A stretch of 64,000 nucleotides of DNA from Streptomyces echinatus (GTDB taxonomy: Bacteria; Actinomycetota; Actinomycetes; Streptomycetales; Streptomycetaceae), in assembly GCF_014203595.1 (NCBI RefSeq), contig NZ_JACHJK010000010.1, positions 186,001 to 250,000 on the forward strand, read 5' to 3'. The position numbers were made by a program, and so were the translations under genes. Of this stretch, positions 1 to 7,943 are shown one piece after another; the first letter of the stretch is position 1; each line of letters starts with the position of its first letter. The notes under the pieces are model-generated. The model was not told the DNA's origin, did not search any database, and saw only the letters and a list, made by a program, of their open reading frames with translations.

Positions 1-1
1 C

Positions 2-196
2 CACAAGATCAGCAAGCTGCAGGAGGAGACGGGCGTCCGGGTGGCGTTCCTGACCCGCCTGGGCGAGGCGATCCTGCCCACCTCCCAGACGGTGCTGCAG
101 GAGGGCGACCTCGTGCACGTGATGATGCGGACGGACGACGTGGAGAAGGTCGAGGCGGCCTTCGCCGGTGGCCCGGAAGAGGAGGGCGGTCACTGA
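2..196 (+). CDS. TrkA-family potassium uptake protein, C-terminal part
   Basis: The window opens inside this gene; 64 residues and a TGA stop are visible. The segment matches an RCK_C (TrkA-C) domain: a run of beta strands with the pattern G-E-A-I-L-P and then G-D-L-V-H-V, which closes the regulatory lobe of TrkA/KtrA-type proteins. These cytoplasmic subunits bind nucleotide and gate a Trk-type potassium transporter. The stop overlaps the start of a second, complete TrkA-like gene (TGATG), so the two are translationally coupled, as in the paired CeoB/CeoC-like proteins of actinobacteria. The N-terminal Rossmann domain lies outside the window, so its nucleotide specificity cannot be judged. 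Confidence 0.85.
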   Translation, partial: HKISKLQEETGVRVAFLTRLGEAILPTSQTVLQEGDLVHVMMRTDDVEKVEAAFAGGPEEEGGH

Positions 197-867
197 TGAG
201 GGTCGCCATTGCCGGAGCCGGCGCCGTCGGCCGCTCGATCGCGGGCGAGCTGCTGGAGAACGGCCACGAGGTCCTGCTGATCGACAAGGCGCCGACCGCC
301 ATCTCGGTCGAGCGCGTCCCGCAGGCGGAGTGGCTGCTCGCCGACGCCTGTGAGATCACCTCCCTTGACGAGGCGGCGCTGCAGCGCTGCAACGTCGTGA
401 TCGCCGCGACCGGCGACGACAAGGTCAACCTGGTCGTCTCGCTGCTCGCCAAGACGGAGTACGGCGTTCCGCGCGTCGTGGCCCGGGTGAACAACCCCAA
501 GAACGAGTGGCTGTTCAACGAGTCCTGGGGCGTCGACGTGGCCGTCTCCACCCCGCGTCTGATGTCTGCCCTGGTCGAGGAGGCGGTGAGCGTCGGCGAC
601 CTGGTCCGGCTGCTGCGCTTCAGCCACGGCGACGCCAACCTCGTCGAGCTGACCCTGCCCGAGGAGTCGGCCCTGGCCGGTACTCAGGTCGGGGACGTGG
701 AGTGGCCGCAGGACACCTCCCTGGTCACGATCATCCGCGGGACCCGCGTGCTGACGCCGTCCAAGGAGGACTCCCTGGAGGCGGGCGACGAGCTGCTGTT
801 CGTGGCCGCGCAGGCCCGGGAGGAACAGCTGGAGGAACTGCTGTCGGTGCGGCGGGAAGAGGCCTGA
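196..867 (+). CDS. trkA: TrkA-family potassium uptake regulatory subunit (RCK protein)
   Basis: This 223-residue cytoplasmic protein has an N-terminal Rossmann fold with the dinucleotide motif G7-A-G-A-V-G12 and an acidic residue D30 at the end of the second strand, which favours NAD(H). An RCK_C domain follows at about residues 135-215. The family forms gating rings on Trk/Ktr potassium channels. The ATG overlaps the stop of the preceding TrkA homologue by one base, so the two were probably made together as a heteromeric pair. KdpDE lies 2 kb away, so the region has a potassium theme. Family assignment is firm; the transporter partner is not in view. Confidence 0.9.
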   Translation: MRVAIAGAGAVGRSIAGELLENGHEVLLIDKAPTAISVERVPQAEWLLADACEITSLDEAALQRCNVVIAATGDDKVNLVVSLLAKTEYGVPRVVARVNNPKNEWLFNESWGVDVAVSTPRLMSALVEEAVSVGDLVRLLRFSHGDANLVELTLPEESALAGTQVGDVEWPQDTSLVTIIRGTRVLTPSKEDSLEAGDELLFVAAQAREEQLEELLSVRREEA

Positions 868-882
868 CGCGGTCCGGCGCCA

Positions 883-930
883 CGACGACGAGGGGCGCCC
901 CGGTTCTTCCGGGGCGCCCCTCGTCGTCGT
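883..930. terminator. Bidirectional terminator between trkA and the DUF3159 gene
   Basis: A long inverted repeat occupies the gap between two convergent genes. The left arm reads CGACGAGGGGCGCCCCGG and the right arm CCGGGGCGCCCCTCGTCG, with a short TTCTT loop. It can form an intrinsic hairpin for both strands; the U-tract is weak, as is usual in Streptomyces. Confidence 0.8.
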
Positions 931-941
931 ACGACGGCTGT

Positions 942-1709
942 CTACGCGTCGCGGCGGTGCCGGCCGCCCTGCGCCTCGCCGCCCTCCGCGGCCAGCGCCT
1001 CCTTGCGCGCCTCCTCCGCCTTCTCCTCGGCCTCCATCTCGGCGAAGACGTCGATGGGCGCGGGGGCCTTGCCCAGGAAGAGCCAGGTCAGCCAGACCGC
1101 GAGCAGGAACGGCGGGATCTTCAGGGCGATCAGGACCCAGCCGAGCTGGGCGGTGTCCGCCCACCAGTACAGCGGGAAGAGGATCGCGCACTTGGCGAGC
1201 AGGATCAGGCCCCAGGCCCAACTGGCCTTGGCGTACGCCTTCTTCCGGCCGGGGTTACGGGTGCGCCAGGAGAGGTTCTCCTTGAAGACCGGGCCCAGGA
1301 TGAGGCCGATCAGGGGCACCCCGGCGAGGGTCGTGACGATGTACGCCAGCGCCAGGCCCAGCGTGTAGAGCATGCCGGGGAGGTAGAAGTCCTTGGCGTT
1401 GCCGGTGAACATCGCGAAGACGACACCGAAGGCCACGCCGAAGACGCCGCTGAAAGCGTGCTTGACCGTGTCCTTCATGGCCAGCCGGACCACGACCAGC
1501 AGCAGGGACACCGCCAGCGCGGCGATCGCGGAGATATGCAGGTCCTTGTTGACCGTGAAGATCGCGACGAAGAGCAGGCCCGGCACGACCGTCTCGACCA
1601 TGCCGCGGACCCCGCCGAAGGCCTCGAACAGCGCCGCCTCGGTCACCGCGCGGGCGTCGTCGGGCCGAGTCTGGTCGGTGGCTTCGGTCGGCTTGTCGAG
1701 TGACGTCAC
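942..1709 (-). CDS. DUF3159 family membrane protein
   Basis: This 255-residue protein has a short acidic N-terminus, about five or six hydrophobic segments between residues 35 and 215, and a charged Glu/Ala-rich C-terminal tail. The pattern E-A-L-F-E-A-F-G-G-V-R-G followed by an early membrane helix fits the actinobacterial DUF3159 family, whose function is not known to me. It starts only 3 bases after the OB-fold gene ends, so the two form a unit, possibly read through from kdpDE. The neighbouring TrkA genes are convergent. A transport or membrane-sensing role near potassium genes is only inference. Confidence 0.8.
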   Translation of the reverse strand: MTSLDKPTEATDQTRPDDARAVTEAALFEAFGGVRGMVETVVPGLLFVAIFTVNKDLHISAIAALAVSLLLVVVRLAMKDTVKHAFSGVFGVAFGVVFAMFTGNAKDFYLPGMLYTLGLALAYIVTTLAGVPLIGLILGPVFKENLSWRTRNPGRKKAYAKASWAWGLILLAKCAILFPLYWWADTAQLGWVLIALKIPPFLLAVWLTWLFLGKAPAPIDVFAEMEAEEKAEEARKEALAAEGGEAQGGRHRRDA

Positions 1710-1712
1710 CGG

Positions 1713-2111
1713 CTACTCCCGTCCGAGGGGTCGCAGTTCGTATTTCGGGTTGAACAGCACCCGGCGGCCCCGGCTCATCGAGATCCGGCCCGATGCGATC
1801 AGCTTGCGCCCCGGTTCTATGCCTACGATGGAGCGCCTGCCGAGCCACACCACGTCCAGCGCGGCGGAGCCGTCGAACAGTTCCGCCTCCAGGGCCGGGA
1901 CGCCGGCGCGTGGACGCAGGGTGACCGTGCGCAAGGTACCAGTTACGGTGACGATCTGCCGGTCATGGCAGTCGCCGATCTTCGTGCAGCCCGCCGTCTC
2001 GGCGTCCTCGCGCAGCTCCTCGGACTCCAGGTCCTCCTGCGACGAGGAGAGCCGGTCGAGCATGCGCCGGAACCGGCCGGCCGGCTTTTCGGAACGAGGA
2101 ACAGCAGTCAT
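1713..2111 (-). CDS. OB-fold nucleic-acid-binding domain protein
   Basis: This 132-residue protein has a charged N-terminal helix region (residues 1-45) and a single OB-fold at about residues 50-125, with strands around V-T-V-T-G-T-L and L-I-A-S-G-R-I and the pattern R-R-V-L-F-N-P near the end. The domain resembles the single-strand-binding module found in RecG and tRNA-anticodon-binding proteins. It is conserved next to DUF3159 genes in actinobacteria. The start follows kdpE by 43 bases and the stop precedes the DUF3159 start by 3 bases. No catalytic motif is visible, and its ligand (RNA, DNA or protein) is unknown. Confidence 0.78.
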   Translation of the reverse strand: MTAVPRSEKPAGRFRRMLDRLSSSQEDLESEELREDAETAGCTKIGDCHDRQIVTVTGTLRTVTLRPRAGVPALEAELFDGSAALDVVWLGRRSIVGIEPGRKLIASGRISMSRGRRVLFNPKYELRPLGRE

Positions 2112-2154
2112 ATGTGAAGCGTACCGGTGCCCGCCGACGGAGCTGTAAGCCAGC

Positions 2155-2841
2155 TCACTTCTCGAACCGGTACCCCATGCCCGGCTCCGTGATGAAGTGC
2201 TTCGGGTGGGAGGGGTCCGATTCCAGCTTGCGGCGCAGCTGGGCCATGTAGACCCGCAGGTAGTTGGTCTCGGTCCCGTACGACGGTCCCCACACCTCCT
2301 GCAGCAGCTGTTTCTGGCTGACCAGGCGGCCGGTGTTGCGGACCAGCACCTCCAGCAGGTGCCACTCGGTCGGGGTGAGCCGGACGTCCTTGCCGCCTCG
2401 GTTGACCTTCTTGGCGGCGAGGTCGACGGCGAAGCCCTCGGTCTCGACGGTCGTCAGATCCTCCTCGCCCGGCCCGACCGGCTCGGCCCGGCGGACGGCG
2501 GCCCGCAGCCGGGCCAGCAGCTCGTCCATGCCGAACGGCTTGGTCACGTAGTCGTCGGCGCCCGCGTCCAGCGCCTCGACCTTCTCGTCCGAGGAGTGGC
2601 GGGCGGAGAGGACCAGGATCGGCACCCGGGTCCAGCCGCGCAGGCCCTTGATCACCTCGACGCCGTCCATGTCGGGCAGGCCCAGGTCGAGGACGACCAC
2701 GTCGGGGTGGCGGGAGGCGGCGAGTTCGAGCGCGGTCCTGCCGTCGGGGGCCGCGTCGACCTCGTACTTGCGCGCCTTGAGGTTGATCACGAGGGCGCGC
2801 ACGATCTGCGGCTCGTCGTCGACCACGAGCACCCGGGTCAT
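2155..2841 (-). CDS. kdpE: Response regulator KdpE
   Basis: This 228-residue OmpR/PhoB-type regulator has an N-terminal receiver with acidic pocket D8-D9, phospho-acceptor D52, S79 and K101, and a C-terminal winged helix that includes the conserved T-E-W-H-L-L and R-V-Y-M-A-Q-L-R-R-K-L segments. KdpE activates high-affinity potassium uptake genes when KdpD phosphorylates it. Its ATG overlaps the kdpD stop by four bases (ATGA), so translation is coupled. No kdpFABC genes are in the window, so it must act on a distant operon. The neighbouring kinase, which is unmistakably KdpD, makes the assignment firm. Confidence 0.94.
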   Translation of the reverse strand: MTRVLVVDDEPQIVRALVINLKARKYEVDAAPDGRTALELAASRHPDVVVLDLGLPDMDGVEVIKGLRGWTRVPILVLSARHSSDEKVEALDAGADDYVTKPFGMDELLARLRAAVRRAEPVGPGEEDLTTVETEGFAVDLAAKKVNRGGKDVRLTPTEWHLLEVLVRNTGRLVSQKQLLQEVWGPSYGTETNYLRVYMAQLRRKLESDPSHPKHFITEPGMGYRFEK

Positions 2842-5447
2842 AGGGTCTGCCTTTCTGGTTCTGCGATGCCGGACCCGCCGGGGACCGGTGCGATGCCCGT
2901 GCCGTCAGGGGCCTGTGCGGTGTCCGCTCCGGGCGGGACGGTGGCGGCGCGTGCTCCCGCCGCGCGGAGGCTGAGCACCATGGTGAGCCCGCCGCCCGGC
3001 GTGTCCTCGGCGTTGAGGGTGCCGCCCATGGCCTCGGCGAAGCCCCGGGCGACCGCGAGGCCCAGCCCGACGCCGGCACCCCGCGGGGCGTCACCGTACC
3101 GCTGGAAGGGCTCGAAGATGCGGTCCTTGGCCTCGTCCGGCACGCCCGGGCCCCGGTCCACCACGCGCACCTCCACCCGGTCGGCGATGGCGCTGGCGGA
3201 GACCAGGACGCGCTGCCCGCGCGGACTGTACTTGACGGCGTTCTCCACCAGATTGGCCACCGACCGTTCCAGCAGGCCGGGGTCGACGGCGACCATCGGC
3301 AGGGTCTCGGGCACGTCCAGCTCGACGCTGTCCTCGGGTACGCCGCCGAGGGCCATCGGCACGACCTCGTCCACGTCTATCTCCCGGATCAGCGGGGTGA
3401 CCGTACCGGTCTGGAGCCGGGACATGTCCAGCAGGTTGCCCACCAGGTGGTCGAGCCGGTCCGCGCCCTCCTCGATGCCCTCCAGCAGCTCCGCCTGGTC
3501 CTCCTCGGACCAGGCCACGTCGTCGGAGCGCAGGGAGGACACGGCGGCCTTGATGCCGGCCAGCGGGGTGCGCAGGTCATGGCTGACGGCGGCCAGCAGG
3601 GCGGTGCGGATGCGGTTGCCCTCGGCGAGCGCGCGGGCCTGGTCGGCCTCCTCCTGCAGACGCCTGCGGTCGAGGACGACGGCCGCCTGGGCGGCGAACG
3701 CGGCGAGCACCCGGCGGTCCGCGGCGGGCAGCACCCGGCCGGTGAGCGCGAGCGCCATGTGGTCGCCGACGGGCACGTCGACATCGGCGTCCTCGGGGCG
3801 CTCCAGCTCCGGCCCGAACCCGGCGCGGCCCGCGCAGGTCCAGGGCGCGACGTCGCGCTCGCGTTCCAGCAGGGCGGCCGACTCCATGGCGAAGGTCTCA
3901 CGGACCCGCTCCAGCAGCTCCTCCAGGCCGGTCTCGCCGCGCAGCACGTTCCCGGCGAGGAAGGAGAGGATCTCCGACTCGGCGCGCAGCCGGGCGGCCT
4001 GCTGCGTGCGGCGGGCGGCGAGGTCGACCACCGAGGCGACCGACATGCCGACCCCGAAGAAGATCGCGATGGCGACGATGTTCTTCGGGTCGGCGATGGT
4101 CAGCCGGTGCAGCGGCGGGGTGTAGAAGTAGTTCAGCAGCAGCGAGCCGAGGGCCGCCGAGGCCAGCGCCGGCAGCAGACCGCCGAGCAGGGCCGCGGCG
4201 ACGGTGACGGCGAGGAACAGCAGCATGTCGTTGGCGAGACCGAGGTCGACGGTGTTCAGCAGCACCGCGAGGACGGCGGGACCGGCCAGGCCGACCGCCC
4301 AGCCCCAGATGATCCGCGCCCGCCCGAGCCGGCCGCCGCGCGCCACGGGCAGCCCCCGGCCCTTGGCGACCTCGTCGTGGGTGACGATGTGCACGTCCAG
4401 GTCGGGGCCGGAGTCCCGGGCGACGGTGGCGCCCACGCCGGGCCCGAAGACGTACTGCCAGGCCTTGCGGCGCGAGGAGCCCAGCACGATCTGGGTGGCG
4501 TTCGCGCCACGGGCGAAGTCCAGCAGGGCGGCGGGGATGTCGTCGCCGACGACGTGGTGGAAGGTTCCGCCCAGGTCCTCCACCAGGGTGCGCTGGACGG
4601 CCAGTTCCTTCGGGGAGGCGGCGGTCAGCCCGTCGCTGCGGGCGATGTAGACGGCCATGACCTCGCCGCCGGCACCCTTCTCGGCGAGCCGGGCGGCCCG
4701 GCGGATCAGGGTGCGCCCCTCGGGGCCGCCGGTCAGGCCGACCACGATCCGCTCCCGCGAGCCCCATATCTTCGAGACGTGGTGTTCGCTGCGGTACTCG
4801 TTCAGGTACTCGTCGACCCGGTCGGCCACCCACAGCAGGGCGAGTTCGCGCAGGGCGGTGAGGTTGCCGGGCCGGAAGTAGTTGGAGAGGGCCGCGTCGA
4901 CCTTGTCCGGCTGGTAGATGTTGCCGTGGGCCATGCGCCGGCGCAGCGCCTGCGGCGACATGTCGACCAGCTCGATCTGGTCGGCCCGCCGTACGACCTC
5001 GTCCGGGACGGTCTCGCGCTGGCGCACCCCGGTGATCGACTCCACGACGTCACCGAGTGACTCCAGGTGCTGGATGTTGACGGTGGAGACGACGTCGATC
5101 CCGGCGGCGAGCAGTTCCTCGACGTCCTGCCAGCGCTTGGCGTTGCGGGAGCCGGGGACGTTGGTGTGGGCCAGTTCGTCCACGACGGCGACGGCGGGGG
5201 CGCGGCGCAGGGCGGCGTCGACGTCCATCTCGCCGAAGGTGGCGCCCCGGTACTCCAGCTGCCGGCGCGGTACCTGCTCCAGGCCGTGCAGCATCACCTC
5301 GGTGCGCGGCCGGCCGTGGTGTTCCACGAACGCGACCACGCAGTCGGTGCCCCGCTCGATCCGGCGGTGCGCCTCGGCGAGCATGGCGTACGTCTTGCCC
5401 ACGCCCGGTGCCGCGCCGAGGTAGATCCGAAGCTTGCCGCGTGCCAT
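2838..5447 (-). CDS. kdpD: Sensor histidine kinase KdpD
   Basis: This protein has 869 residues from the chosen ATG; the frame continues 19 codons upstream, but M-A-R-G-K-L is the family start. The order is KdpD signalling domain with P-loop G11-A-A-P-G-V-G-K-T19, universal-stress-like domain (about 225-350), four clustered membrane helices (DUF4118, about 370-470), GAF-like region, dimerisation helix with phospho-acceptor H623 in S-H-D-L-R-T-P-L, and ATPase domain with N, G1 and G2 boxes (G-V-G-L-G-L). KdpD senses potassium limitation and turgor, and in several bacteria its stress-like domain binds c-di-AMP. It is co-translated with kdpE; the structural kdp genes are absent. Confidence 0.95.
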   Translation of the reverse strand: MARGKLRIYLGAAPGVGKTYAMLAEAHRRIERGTDCVVAFVEHHGRPRTEVMLHGLEQVPRRQLEYRGATFGEMDVDAALRRAPAVAVVDELAHTNVPGSRNAKRWQDVEELLAAGIDVVSTVNIQHLESLGDVVESITGVRQRETVPDEVVRRADQIELVDMSPQALRRRMAHGNIYQPDKVDAALSNYFRPGNLTALRELALLWVADRVDEYLNEYRSEHHVSKIWGSRERIVVGLTGGPEGRTLIRRAARLAEKGAGGEVMAVYIARSDGLTAASPKELAVQRTLVEDLGGTFHHVVGDDIPAALLDFARGANATQIVLGSSRRKAWQYVFGPGVGATVARDSGPDLDVHIVTHDEVAKGRGLPVARGGRLGRARIIWGWAVGLAGPAVLAVLLNTVDLGLANDMLLFLAVTVAAALLGGLLPALASAALGSLLLNYFYTPPLHRLTIADPKNIVAIAIFFGVGMSVASVVDLAARRTQQAARLRAESEILSFLAGNVLRGETGLEELLERVRETFAMESAALLERERDVAPWTCAGRAGFGPELERPEDADVDVPVGDHMALALTGRVLPAADRRVLAAFAAQAAVVLDRRRLQEEADQARALAEGNRIRTALLAAVSHDLRTPLAGIKAAVSSLRSDDVAWSEEDQAELLEGIEEGADRLDHLVGNLLDMSRLQTGTVTPLIREIDVDEVVPMALGGVPEDSVELDVPETLPMVAVDPGLLERSVANLVENAVKYSPRGQRVLVSASAIADRVEVRVVDRGPGVPDEAKDRIFEPFQRYGDAPRGAGVGLGLAVARGFAEAMGGTLNAEDTPGGGLTMVLSLRAAGARAATVPPGADTAQAPDGTGIAPVPGGSGIAEPERQTL

Positions 5448-5668
5448 GGCCCCATTGTCTTCCCGTACCTGTCGCCTACGCAGCGTCGACCCTACGGCCA
5501 ACAATCACGGCAAACGGGACAGGAGGGCGAGCGGTGGGCAACTTTGACGCAACCCTGATGAGCCCGGCACGGTGCGCCGACGATCCCGTCGGCGAGCGGC
5601 CGCACCAGCGATCGGGCCGGTCTGTTCCGTGCTCGGGCCGGACGGTTCCGTGCTCGGGCCGGGCCGGT

Positions 5669-6364
5669 TCAGTGCTCGCGAATCTCGCCGTCGCGCAGCT
5701 CCAGCACCCGGTCGGCCAGGTCCAGCAGGGTCGCGTCGTGCGTGGCGACCAGGGCGGTGACCTGCTCGCTGTGGACGACGGCCCGCAGCAGTTCCATGAC
5801 GGCGTGGCCGGTCTCGGCGTCGAGCTGGCCGGTGGGCTCGTCGGCGATGAGCAGGGCGGGGCGGTTGGCCAGGGCCCGGGCGATGGCGACCCGCTGCTGC
5901 TGGCCGCCGGACAGCTCGCCGGGCCGCTGGGCCGCGTGGCCGGCGAGTCCCACGAGGGAGAGCAGCAGTTCGACCCGTTCCTCGCGCTCGCGCGGGTCGG
6001 CGCGGCGCAGCCGCAGCGGCACGCCGACGTTCTCCGCGGCACTGAGGATGGGGATGAGCCCGAAGGACTGGAAGACGAAGCCGACCCGGTCCCGGCGCAG
6101 CCGCAGCAGCTCGCTCTCGCCCAGCTCGCCGAGGCGGAGCCCGTCGACCTCGACCCCGCCCCGGTCGGGGGTGTCGAGGCCGCCGACGATGTTCAGCAGT
6201 GTGGTCTTACCGGAGCCGGAACGTCCCTTGAGGGCGACGAGTTCGCCGCGGGGCACCTCGAAGGACACCCCGCGCAGCGCGTGGACGGCCGCGGCCCCCC
6301 GCCCGTACGACCGGTGGACGTCCTCCACCCGCACCATGGTGTCGGTGACCACCTGACCACTCAT
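5669..6364 (-). CDS. ABC transporter ATP-binding protein, LolD/MacB type
   Basis: This 231-residue ATPase has a complete set of motifs: Walker A G47-R-S-G-S-G-K-T54, Q-loop F-V-F-Q-S-F-G, signature L-S-G-G-Q-Q-Q-R, Walker B A-L-L-I-A-D-E-P-T and switch H in V-A-T-H-D. The short length and early Y-G-R-G insertion match the LolD/MacB/FtsE class, which normally pairs with FtsX-like permeases. No permease gene adjoins it: kdpD lies 222 bases downstream and a repeat-filled gap lies upstream. I chose the ATG at M-S-G-Q-V-V; the frame remains open 21 codons further. The substrate is unknown. Confidence 0.85.
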   Translation of the reverse strand: MSGQVVTDTMVRVEDVHRSYGRGAAAVHALRGVSFEVPRGELVALKGRSGSGKTTLLNIVGGLDTPDRGGVEVDGLRLGELGESELLRLRRDRVGFVFQSFGLIPILSAAENVGVPLRLRRADPREREERVELLLSLVGLAGHAAQRPGELSGGQQQRVAIARALANRPALLIADEPTGQLDAETGHAVMELLRAVVHSEQVTALVATHDATLLDLADRVLELRDGEIREH

Positions 6365-6433
6365 GCCGCCTCCCCCGTCGACCGGGCGCCAGTATCCCCG
6401 CGCGACGCACCACCCGGCTAGGGCCACGACGAC

Positions 6434-6480
6434 AGCGCCCCGAAGGGGCGCGGGGAACTGCGCGACCGGCCACGACGGCG
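6434..6480. repeat. Streptomyces-type dispersed intergenic repeat with hairpin
   Basis: The segment begins GCGCCCCGAAGGGGCGC, a self-complementary hairpin, followed by GGGGAACTGCGCGACC and then CCACGACG. I recognise this combination as an element that recurs in intergenic regions of many Streptomyces genomes. It sits between the ABC ATPase start and the DUF3710 terminator and may act as a transcription-end or REP-like element. Copy number cannot be counted in this window. Confidence 0.6.
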
Positions 6481-6536
6481 CCGCACAGGACGGTCACGGG
6501 CCCGCCCGCGACAGCCCACCGCGTGCGCCCACGACA

Positions 6537-6567
6537 ACGGGCCGCACCCCTCAGAGGCACGGCCCGT
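6537..6567 (-). terminator. Terminator downstream of the DUF3710 gene
   Basis: Inverted arms ACGGGCCG and CGGCCCGT bracket a partly complementary loop, 47 bases past the DUF3710 stop. This is a probable intrinsic terminator of the thioesterase-dut-DUF3710 operon. Confidence 0.65.
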
Positions 6568-6613
6568 GTCCCATGGCTGGACCAGGCGCCCCGCAGGCCC
6601 CGGCCGACAGCCG

Positions 6614-7375
6614 CTAACGCACTTCGGTGATCTCCGGCCCCCGCTGCAGCTGCCCCATCCCGCCGGAGAAGCGCGAGCCCTCCTCCTGCTGGACGCCCTC
6701 GGGGACCATCTGGGCATCGTTCGGCAGCTTGAGGACGATCGGGTCGCGCGGGGCCATCGGACCCTCGCCGCGGACCACGACCGTGTCGCGGAAGATCTGC
6801 TCCAGCAGCCCGGCGGCCTGCGGCTGCACCGCGCCCTGGCCGGAGATCACACCGCGCAGGAACCAGCGCGGGCCGTCCACGCCGACGAACCGCACGACCT
6901 GGAAGCCGCCCGTGCCGTCCGGCAGCTGCACCGGCACCTGGGCGCGCAGCTCCCAGCCGAGCGGGCCCTCGACCTCGTCGATGATGCCACCCTGCTGGGT
7001 GATCCCGGAGCCGATCTCCTCGCGGACCTCGCCCCAGATGCCCTCGCGCTTGGGTGCGGCGAACGCCTGGAGCTGAATGGCGCTGTCGCGCAGCACGACG
7101 GTCGCGGCGACGATGGCGTCACCCGCGACCTCGACCCGGAGCTCCATGCCGTCGACGCCCGGCACGAACAGACCACCGAGGTCCACCCGGCCCTCGGCCG
7201 GGTCCCGCACCTCGCTGCTGTCCCACGGCCCGTCGGGCCGGGGCCCCGGCTCCAGCCGGACGCGCTCGCGCTCGGCCTCTTCCTCGTCCGCCTCGCTGTC
7301 GACGCTGTCGACGACCTGCTCGGCCTCGCCGGCCGCGTCCTCGGCGGCACCCTTCTTGTTGCGACGTCCGAACAC
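6614..7375 (-). CDS. DUF3710 domain protein
   Basis: This 253-residue protein starts at a GTG (V-F-G-R-R-N-K-K-G) with a good GGGAAGGA ribosome site, rather than at upstream codons of the same open frame. A lysine-rich N-terminus and a strongly acidic stretch (about 20-45) precede a globular beta-rich DUF3710 domain with the patterns D-L-G-G-L-F-V-P and R-F-V-G-V-D-G-P-R-W-F-L-R-G. The family is widespread in actinobacteria and consistently follows dut, as here, where the GTG lies one base after the dut stop. No catalytic residues are recognisable and the function is unknown to me. Confidence 0.85.
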   Translation of the reverse strand: MFGRRNKKGAAEDAAGEAEQVVDSVDSEADEEEAERERVRLEPGPRPDGPWDSSEVRDPAEGRVDLGGLFVPGVDGMELRVEVAGDAIVAATVVLRDSAIQLQAFAAPKREGIWGEVREEIGSGITQQGGIIDEVEGPLGWELRAQVPVQLPDGTGGFQVVRFVGVDGPRWFLRGVISGQGAVQPQAAGLLEQIFRDTVVVRGEGPMAPRDPIVLKLPNDAQMVPEGVQQEEGSRFSGGMGQLQRGPEITEVR

Positions 7376-7376
7376 G

Positions 7377-7943
7377 TCACTGTCCTTCCCGGTCGGATAC
7401 GACCGAAGCGTATCGATTCCCACCCGTCGGACCGCCCTCGGCGGCCTGACCGCTTGTGCCGCTCTCGTCGCCCACCGCGGCATGGCCACCGGTGGACCCG
7501 AAGCCCCCTTCGGCCCGCGCCGAGCCGGGAAGTTCCGCCACCTCCTGGAAGCGGACCCTCTCGACCTGCTGGACGACCAGTTGGGCGATCCGGTCGAAGC
7601 GCTCGAACCGCACGCTCTCGCGCGGGTCGAGATTCACCACGATCACCTTGATCTCCCCACGGTACCCGGCGTCAACCGTCCCCGGGGCATTCACGAGGGC
7701 GACACCGCAGCGGGCGGCGAGGCCGGAACGCGGATGCACGAAAGCCGCGTACCCCTCCGGCAGGGCGATCGACACCCCTGTCGGCAGGACGGCCCGTTCG
7801 CCGGGTCCCAGCTCGCACGCCCGGGTGGTGCGCAGATCGGCGCCGGCGTCCCCGGGGTGTTCGTACGCCGGAAGCGGTACGTCCGGGTCTACGCGCCGGA
7901 TGAGCACGTCCAGGGGGCCGCGGCCCGCGGGGTCTGCCGGCAT
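7377..7943 (-). CDS. dut: Deoxyuridine 5'-triphosphate nucleotidohydrolase (dUTPase)
   Basis: This 188-residue trimeric dUTPase hydrolyses dUTP to dUMP and pyrophosphate, keeping uracil out of DNA and feeding dTMP synthesis. The motifs are present in order: A-G-A-D-L (motif 1), H-P-R-S-G-L-A (2), G-T-V-D-A-G-Y-R-G-E (3, with the catalytic Asp), R-I-A-Q-L-V (4) and G-G-F-G-S-T-G-G (5). An extra tail of about 35 polar residues follows motif 5, longer than in most bacterial dUTPases. The ATG overlaps the thioesterase stop (TGATG) and the DUF3710 gene follows at once, so the three are one operon. Confidence 0.96.
   Translation of the reverse strand: MPADPAGRGPLDVLIRRVDPDVPLPAYEHPGDAGADLRTTRACELGPGERAVLPTGVSIALPEGYAAFVHPRSGLAARCGVALVNAPGTVDAGYRGEIKVIVVNLDPRESVRFERFDRIAQLVVQQVERVRFQEVAELPGSARAEGGFGSTGGHAAVGDESGTSGQAAEGGPTGGNRYASVVSDREGQ

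Noticed and set aside
190..1221. Long antisense frame over trkA and DUF3159
   Set aside because: It overlaps two supported genes, has no ribosome site and is rich in Arg/Pro/Gly as expected of a shadow frame at 72% GC.
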